Shown: one piece after another, positions 56,987 through 64,000 of the stretch | Layout of the letters: each line of letters opens with the position of its first letter | Position numbering within the stretch: the stretch's first letter is position 1 | Assembly: GCA_026826555.1 (NCBI GenBank) | Contig: JAKSZT010053769.1 | Span: forward strand, 4,122,505-4,186,504 | Direction of reading: 5' to 3' | Length of the DNA stretch: 64,000 nt | DNA from: Tolypeutes matacus | Lineage: Eukaryota > Chordata > Mammalia > Cingulata > Chlamyphoridae | Notes under the pieces: model-generated | Told to the model about the DNA's origin: nothing | Database searches by the model: none | Seen by the model: the letters and a program-made list of their open reading frames with translations, nothing else | Position numbers and translations under genes: made by a program

Positions 56987-58930
56987 TCTATTCAAACTCT
57001 ATATTAGCTCTAAACTGAGTAAAACACATCAAGTTCTTCCTAATGATAATCATTCTTTGACTCCATGTGGGTCTGCATAGGGTGATGGTTGTAGGCATGT
57101 ACTTTAACGCACAAAAATATTTTATGGGACTCAAAACACAGAAAAACCCCATCTGTTAAATTCTTCTGTTTCTTTCTTGTATCCACAGTTTATCTTAGGA
57201 AAAGTTTCATTCCTGCTGAAGTAGATGTCCATGATCAGGAAAGTGAATGGCAAGATCTCCAAGTTAGTAAGGGAGTGAGCTAGCTAGCAAAGTGAGTTGC
57301 ACTGACAAGTCACTAAGGTTTTCTGGGGACATAACATGTGGGGCTGGAGACTTAGTAAAGCCAATGACTGAAACTGCTTAAAAAGGAATGTGAAAAGATA
57401 GCACCTAACACAATATTGGTGTTAGTTTTAAATTATAGCAAATTCTGCAAAGGAAGCAGGATGAACTATCATTGCTTAGTGTTTTTAAGAAAGTTTCCCA
57501 TGATCCAATAGCTTGAAAATCTTTGCTAAGTTACCAAATTCAGAGGATACCTATTATTAAACTGACCAATTATTATCCATCACAGTATATAGCCCCAAAA
57601 TGTCTTACTAAAAAAAAAAAAAAAATGTATAAACAAAAAACAAAGAGACGTTTTCTTCATTTACTACACTCATAAATACATGGAACTACCAGTAACAATT
57701 TTTGTCTCCTATGGAAACAGCAAATTTCCTACATGTCAACAATACAAGCCCACTTAGTATGAAGACTTCCTTTAAATGTTTAAAAAAAAAAAAAAAAAAG
57801 GAACTTCTATGTAAAAATAATTGTATTTTTTTGGAATACTTGATTGAAAAATATATCTCATGGCAAATAACTAATCTGAATTTATAAACAAACATTTAAT
57901 TTTGTATTTATGATGCAGCACCTTTAAAAAGGTAATAAAGTGAAGCATTTTTTTTGGAGAATATATTATTTTTTAAAATTACAATTTGGAAGCATTTTGT
58001 TCAGTTCTTATTATGACAGTTCTTGTAATGCAGTGGCTGTGAGGATCCCTTGCAAGAGCTTACAGGTTGAAACTGGTGATATTTATCTTTTATGGCAGGA
58101 TGGCTCGAAGCCTACTATAACTCCTGCTGTATAAATATACTGCTCTAAGGTAACATTCTGAGTTTTTCATCTACCAAGTTTTCCTAATCTGGATAGACTG
58201 CTCTGCAAACTTCATACATGAACTCCTTCCAAACAGGATGCTAACCATGAAAGATACTGATAATTTGGACACACATACACACCCCCTATGATGTCTGTTA
58301 TTGTATTTCTGGTCGTCTCCATTTATCTTTAGCAAGGAATGAACTTGCAGGAAGTTTCAATGTCCCTATTCATAAAACTTTAGTAAAGCAACCAGCTCAC
58401 TCCTCTGACAGACACTCCATGCATTGAAGAAGCAACAAGGATATTTTTACACCAGACAGAGAAAGAAAACAGTTTTCCAATTTGAAATAACATTTCAAGT
58501 TGGCAGTTGAACTGAGGTTTCAAGTTGAGGAGCCTGTGGCCTTAGCTTTAGCCGGCCAGAGAGAAGTAGAGCATTTGATGTTCACTAAGGGCGCATTAAC
58601 TGAGACGGAAGAGACGGAAATCTGTATGAGCCGGCCCTTTCCCAGGCTTGAACACTCACAGAGTTAACCCACTCATAAACCTCTTGCTCCCTAAAGCAGA
58701 AAGCATTACTTAAAACCAGCTCAGGAACATAATACTGCCTTCTCTAGCCAAAGAAAGCCCCCAGAAAAGCCTTTGGTGGAAATTCCATTATTCTCTCTTT
58801 AAATTCCACGTCACTGCCCTTAGAACTACCTTGCTTTTCTCTCCCTGTTGATTGCCTGCAAACTTTAAACAGCAATCGGAGGCCGAAGCTCACTCTAGCA
58901 AGTTCCCTTCCAAAGCCATTGTCAGGAGCC
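56987..58930 (-). other. AGR2: AGR2 intron 1, part towards exon 1
   Basis: No gene. A-runs at 57609-57625 and 57781-57799; otherwise unassigned AT-rich DNA with a more GC-rich end near the promoter. Confidence 0.5.
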
Positions 58931-58932
58931 TT

Positions 58933-59030
58933 ACCTGGATTTCTCCACCCACCTACCTGATATGAGGCAGCCAGGACACAGTCCAAGCTTCAGTGTGTGT
59001 CGTGCAGCCGCGTCTCTATTTATGCAGCGG
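58933..59030 (-). promoter_or_regulatory. AGR2: AGR2 non-coding exon 1 and TATA-type promoter
   Basis: On the minus strand CATAAATA (complement at 59017-59024) is a good TATA-like box, placing the start near 58990. Two possible exon-1 donors follow: CAG|GTAGGT with its last exon base near 58959 and CAG|GTAAGG near 58935. Either would splice to the exon 2 acceptor at 55946-55947. AGR2 is known to have a non-coding first exon. Which donor is used cannot be decided here. Confidence 0.7.
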
Positions 59031-59054
59031 AGCACACCTCAATCCCACCCACTA

Positions 59055-59105
59055 ATCCTGTATTTACATGTTGCTAACTTGGAAACCAAACTTCCTTTTC
59101 CCAAA
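59055..59105 (-). promoter_or_regulatory. Possible forkhead (FOXA-type) site upstream of AGR2
   Basis: TATTTAC at 59061-59067 fits the forkhead core TRTTTRY and lies about 75 bp upstream of the inferred start. FOXA factors are established AGR2 regulators, so the site is plausible, but a 7-bp match alone is weak. Confidence 0.4.
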
Positions 59106-60100
59106 TGATAGCCTTCCCTGGGTTAAAAAGTTCTTTGTTTTTAGTATTACGATGCAAAAGTTATGCTTTTCAGTATGCATGTTTTTAACTGTTTGTGAAA
59201 GTATATTGTAAAAAGGTTTGGAAAAGTTGGGCAGAAAGCCAAATCCAGGTAAGCTTTAAATGAAGACATTTGATTTGCCCAAAGGTTGATTTGTCTTTAG
59301 GTGATTGGATGGAGTTTGTAGTTTGTAGGGTTTTTTTTTTTTTTTCCCCTCCGCCTTGGACAGATTGCCTTTATTTAGTTGAACACACAAAAGATGATTC
59401 ACAATTCTAAGCCCTACAGTGGTATAACCTGCGATAGTCCATTATGGTACAAATTATTTTCCACAGTATACTTCTGGTAAACAAAATTTACACTTACTAA
59501 ACGTATGACAAAAAATATATACAAATCAATCACCCACATAACATTTCACAACTGAGGAAGTTGTTGAAAAAAAAAAAGACACCCTAATATTATGTGCTCA
59601 TAATAGTTACTACTGCCTATATGAAGCAACCTCCCCACAGAGTTTTCAAGCACATTTCACAGATTATTTTCTCATTTAATGGCCAACTTTCCTGTGAGGG
59701 ACACAGGAAGCTATCTACCCAGTTTTCAGAGCCAGAAACTAAGTCTACAACTATTTTTCTCTCTCAGGACTAGGCAATTACTCATTAAAGATTTTAAGAC
59801 TAGAATTCAGATTTTTTTAATCAGAAAATTTCAATCCTGTGTCTTGTTCATAAAGCTAAGTGCAATCCTTAAAAGCTCAGAATGAAGAACTCAACAGCAG
59901 AAATTTAACCACAAGCTCTAAAGAAAGTAACCTTCAAATTATTTAAAATCAATATTTCATTTTATGCATCTATTTTTGATAGACCCTTAAATTCTCTGGG
60001 CCAAATAGTGATTTCCAAAATATCAAATTTTCTTTCAACTCTAAATGAATTTATAGAGACAATTTCTTTAGGAGGTTGAAATCACTGATTTGAGCTAAAC
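59105..60100. other. Region upstream of AGR2, nothing recognised
   Basis: A T-run at 59331-59346. No exon, RNA gene or certain repeat. AGR3, the next gene in other mammals, is not reached. Confidence 0.5.
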
Positions 60101-60109
60101 TCTTTAAAC

Positions 60110-60450
60110 TGGATAGGTACTTATATAGCCTCTTTGTCTATCCATTAGAATATTAGATTCATCCCTGTCATTTTGCATATGAAAAGATAGAAATATCAGA
60201 TTAAATGACTTGCTGGAGGTCCCACAACTACTTTTCTGCAAAGTGGAGACCAAAAGCCAGGTCTCCTCTTGTCCGTCACCTGCAGAGAATGGAAAGTGGA
60301 TGGGAATTGAGGCCACAAAATTGCAACCGACTGGTTCCTGGTGTTTGCTCACGGGAAGATCTCAGAGACATCATTTAACAGCTCTGAAATTTTGGTTTCC
60401 TTACTTACAAAATGGGGATACTATTATCATACACTGTTGTATTGAGTGAG
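60110..60450 (+). repeat. MIR-like fragments
   Basis: GATTAAATGACTTGCTGGAGG and AAAGCCAGGTCTCC (plus), then an inverted piece CTCTGAAATTTTGGTTTCC ... AAAATGGGGATACTATTATC. Confidence 0.55.
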
Positions 60451-61680
60451 TTAAGGAATGAGAAAATATTTGGTAATTACAAACTTCTCTGGTTCGTTAT
60501 AATTAATTATAATGGCGGTGATTATCCTATAGTGCTGACTGTACCTAATCTCTTGTGGGTAAGAATGCAGTATTGATCATAGTGGCAATGCATGGCAAGG
60601 AGGGAGTGATTACTAAAACGTATGCTCCACAAGCCATGGTGACTGTGGCATCTTTGGAACATCTGTTTTGGTGCGAAGCAACTACGGTTTTGCAAATGGT
60701 GTGAATATATCTTGAGACAGGTGGTTGAGGGGTTTTTCTTATATGCTATTAAACTTCATTACTTTCAGCAGTGATGACTTGTGATCAGTCTTAGGGATTT
60801 CCCTGATATTGTAAAAATCTGTTGTTCTAGATATTGTTGTTCATTATTTTCCCTAAGTAGGATTTGAAAATGAGATAATGTGAAATTTGATTAGTGAAGC
60901 TAAGCTTGGTACCAACAACTCTAAGAATGGCCCCAATTAAATGTATTTTATACCTTTATATTTTAGATATTTGTGCCATTTTTAGTTTTTGAGGCTTTTT
61001 TTCAAGCAGATATTTAAGTTATTTCCTATTCTGAGTAAAGTTTGGTGATGTAATAGCAGCTATTGAGTATCCAATATGGATTAGGCACTCCACTAAATAC
61101 TCAACTAAATGAAATATTTCTTTATTCACTTAATCATTTATTTCTTCAGCAAATATTCACAAAATATTATGCAGCAAGTATTATGCCAGCACTAAATATC
61201 TGAAAATAAAAAAAACATGTTTAGTTATTGAGGTAGCCAGACGCCTTAGATAATTGCATTTCAGTGTGATAAACTATGCTATGGGAAAACACAAAGAAGT
61301 TTGACATTTCCCTGACCTCAGATTACTTATAATCTGATTGAAGTAAAACAGAACCATATTAAAAGTTAACTGTCCACGGGGGGATAGCATGTTTTAAGGA
61401 ACAGAATAACCTTTTCAGAGGAGGTAGATTACTTTCCCACTAGAAGGCTCAATTTGGTGATAGAAGCAAGATTTCCAGATGGAAACATTGATACAGAATT
61501 TGCAAAAAGTGTTTGTGAGAAGGTAATGGACCAGCCTAGTTGGAGTGAGATTCATGTGGGTAACTCATAGACAATATGGCTGGAAAGATGTTTGGGGCTA
61601 TTTGCCTGGGGTCTTGAATGTTATCCTAAGGAGTTTAGACTTCACCTCAAGAGGAATGCCCCATGTGGTTAATGGGCAAG
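60451..61680. other. Region upstream of AGR2, unassigned
   Basis: Faint old-repeat similarity at 61060-61200 and 61370-61660 only. No gene. Confidence 0.45.
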
Positions 61681-61900
61681 CTGTAGACTCAGATTGCTTT
61701 GGGTTTAAACTAGCTTCATGACTATTCCATACTCTGCTACCCCATGTAGGTTACTTAATCTCTCTGAGCATTAGTTATCTCATTTGTAAAGTGGTGATAG
61801 CAAGACTAACTTTACAGGATCTGTAGAAAGATTATTTAAGATAATGCAGGTATAGTGATTAGAATGGTACATAGCATATAGAAAGCACTAAAAATAGTTA
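61680..61900 (-). repeat. MIR-like fragment
   Basis: Inverted MIR order: GTTACTTAATCTCTCTGAGC ... CTCATTTGTAAAGTGGTGATAG ... AGAAAGCACTAAAAATAG. Confidence 0.65.
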
Positions 61901-62091
61901 TTATTACAGAATGTAATACTTGCTTCTCTGTATTATAGTCATTCAGGTCTCAGTCTATTAACTCCTTGACAGAAGAATCCTTGTTTGAATCCTCTCTGAT
62001 TAAACATATAATAAGACAAACTTTCAACACATATTGAAAAATTCATTCATCATAACTTCACCTGGTTTTCTTATTTTTGAAAAATAAGAAT

Positions 62092-62466
62092 GGGAAAGAG
62101 ATTTGGCTCAAGCAATTGGACTCCAAGCGATTGGGCTCCAAGGTAGTCCAAGGTTCATTTCCCGGGGCCTCCTGGTGAAAGGCAAGCTGGCCCACGCGGA
62201 GTATTGGTGCAGCAAGATGACGCAACAAAAAGAGACAGAGAAGAGACAATAAGAGACGCAGCAGACCAGGGAGCTGAGGTGGCACAAGAGCTTGAGTGCC
62301 TGTCTCCCACTCCGGAAGGTCCCAGGATTGGTTCCTGGTACCACCTAAAGAGACGACAAGCAGACACAGAAGAATACACAGAGAGCAGACAGCACAAAAC
62401 AACGAGGGCATGGGACGGGACGGTGGGGGGATAAATAAATAAAAATCCTAAAAAAAAAAAAAAAAA
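62092..62466 (+). mobile_element. Dimeric DAS-SINE upstream of AGR2
   Basis: First head GGGAAAGAGATTTGGCTCAA and second head GGGAGCTGAGGTGGCACAAG near 62269, tail AAATAAATAAAAATCC then an A-run. The first head carries an internal near-duplication (CAATTGGACTCCAAG then CGATTGGGCTCCAAG). Several overlapping minus frames here are SINE shadows. Confidence 0.85.
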
Positions 62467-62479
62467 GGAAATAAATAAT

Positions 62480-64000
62480 TAATCCAAATACACAAAACTG
62501 ATAAGAGTAGAGAGGACCTAAAAATCTCCCATAATTGCACACAATGCATCTAATGTTTTTTGCAGTGCATCAGACTTGCCCCACTGATGTCAGGAAGTAA
62601 TGTGATAAATTTGTGAGTAAATGTTAATCTCACAAAACTACATTATGATGAGCCTTATGCTGAGGAAAGTATGAATAACTTTTTTGTACTTAAGGAGTTT
62701 GCCTCTAAAGGAGACTTTTCAAAAACATATCTAACTGCAAATTAAGTTGATGAATAAACTCTTCAAACTCTAGTTTGGAGAAATAGACACATAAGGATCA
62801 GTGTTTTGACGTACAGGAAGAGTTGATTACTATTTGGTTTTTGTTTAATATCTGAGGAGGGCTTTTATGCACAGAATTAATAATTTCCTGTGTTTTAATT
62901 AATAGGCAGTATATTAAAGTTGAAACATTAAAACCTAGATCTTCCTAAATCTACAAGTTTAAGTTTAAAATGTACAAATTTTGTGGATTTGTGTAAAGTA
63001 TACAAAAATATACTTTATGATAACAGTAAATTGATAAAAAATAAAAACCCGTTTTACTTGTTTCTTGATTAAGCTCAATTTTGGTAGATTAAATTCAATA
63101 GATTAAACAGTCCCCTTTACAATCTTTAATGAATTGCCCTTAAATATTTTAACCACATTTACAAATTTAATACCAGTATATCCTATTCTCTTAAACATTT
63201 TAGATGCCCAGTAGGGCAGATTTGCAAACATAATTTGCAAAACCTTTGTAAGTACTTTAGTAACTCTTGTAACTCATAAATAAAAATTACTTGATAGAAA
63301 TGCAAGTTCTATTAATCATTTGAATACTCACAAACAAATATCAAATTCTTTTCAAATTAAATTTCCTAATTCTAGGCACATTTTTAGTTAATATTCAGAT
63401 TCTCTAAAATATAACTTTCTCTTAAATCTTATAAACACTTTAAATAAGAAACACATAAAGCTTATTCCAATAATTTCAAAACATATTTTTAAACTTAACA
63501 TAAAAGACTTAATGCTATGGATTTTCTCCACTCTTATTTCTATTCTTTGAAGAGGTTAGTGAAGGGGGAAGCAGAGTTACTCCTCTGATGGGCCAAGGTT
63601 CCTGGATTTAAACTTTGGGACCCTTCTATGGGTCAGTGGCTGAAAACCAGGCATTGGCATGTAATATTTAATATGAAATTTAGATGTGCCTCTCATGGGA
63701 AAATGCAGAACGGACGGCCCAGCCCAAACTTTGGCTGGCAATAACCATCCATTCAGGAGGGCCAAGGAAATGAGGTGCTTGCAAAGCATAAAAACAAGTA
63801 GAGAGAAAAGTATGAGGATATTCAGGGCAGTGCTGTGCCCTGAGTCTAAGTCTCCTAAGAAATACAAAGCACGATTTGACAACCAGCATCAAATGCAGGT
63901 GAGAGAGTTTAAGTATTGGGAAGAGTATCAGTAGGCTTGAAAGATTTTGAATAGTTTCCAAAGCTGTCTCACTTGTAGCCAGACACTTGGAGAATGTATC
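62480..64000. other. AT-rich DNA at the right edge, nothing recognised
   Basis: No exon or certain repeat. Overlapping short frames at 63577-63961 on both strands have no recognisable domain. Confidence 0.45.

Noticed and set aside
1..64000. CRISPR arrays, bacterial-type defence or mobile systems, tRNA or rRNA genes
   Set aside because: The DNA is mammalian. The tRNA-like heads seen are SINEs with A/B-box relics and A-rich tails, and no spaced direct-repeat array was found.

Overview
The window is nuclear DNA from a placental mammal, most likely an armadillo (Xenarthra, probably Dasypus novemcinctus). It has long AT-rich introns, GT-AG splice sites, a CpG-island promoter and many retroposons. 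Many of these retroposons are tRNA-derived SINEs with the architecture of the armadillo DAS-SINE family (head motif GGGAAGCGGCTGTGGCTC or GGGAAGCAGATGTGGCTC). The 400-N run at 12974-13373 is an assembly gap. The locus corresponds to the TSPAN13-AGR2 neighbourhood (human 7p21.1).

Two complete protein-coding genes are present and point at each other. TSPAN13 (+ strand) has six coding exons between 15595 and 41462. They splice in frame to 204 codons of a tetraspanin with a CpG-island promoter carrying octamer, CCAAT and GC-box motifs. AGR2 (- strand) has seven coding exons between 55938 and 47607. They splice in frame to 175 codons of an ER-resident, single-cysteine (CPHS) protein disulfide isomerase ending in KTEL, with a non-coding first exon and a TATA-type promoter near 59000. 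The two 3' ends are separated by about 5 kb. All other long reading frames are transposon remnants or chance frames.

Layout: 1-15000 is intergenic and repeat-rich (L1 5' end, solo LTR, an L1-plus-SINE composite, old L1, hAT). 15100-42460 is TSPAN13. Its 20-kb first intron holds a 5'-truncated L1 with a nested SINE, an ERVL-type provirus with two LTRs and gag-pro-pol remains, an L1 5'-UTR fragment with tandem monomers, an MLT1-like LTR with a nested SINE, hAT and MLT2-like pieces, and a second copy of the composite. 42460-47380 is the gap between the genes. 47380-59000 is AGR2, with two hAT elements and a GATA/TA/TG microsatellite in its introns. 59000-64000 is upstream of AGR2 and holds MIR-like pieces and a DAS dimer.

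The most notable observations are: (i) a ~900-bp L1 3'-UTR unit with a dimeric DAS-SINE embedded at the same place in two copies 29 kb apart, at least one with its own target-site duplication; (ii) three short hAT elements with near-perfect terminal repeats and 8-bp NTCTANNN target duplications; (iii) AGR2 intron 2, whose 285 nt are stop-free and in frame with both neighbouring exons; (iv) a likely poly(A)-tail-only insertion inside the provirus pol gene. I saw no CRISPR array, operon or other prokaryotic-type system. Repeat family names are from recognition and were not checked against a library.
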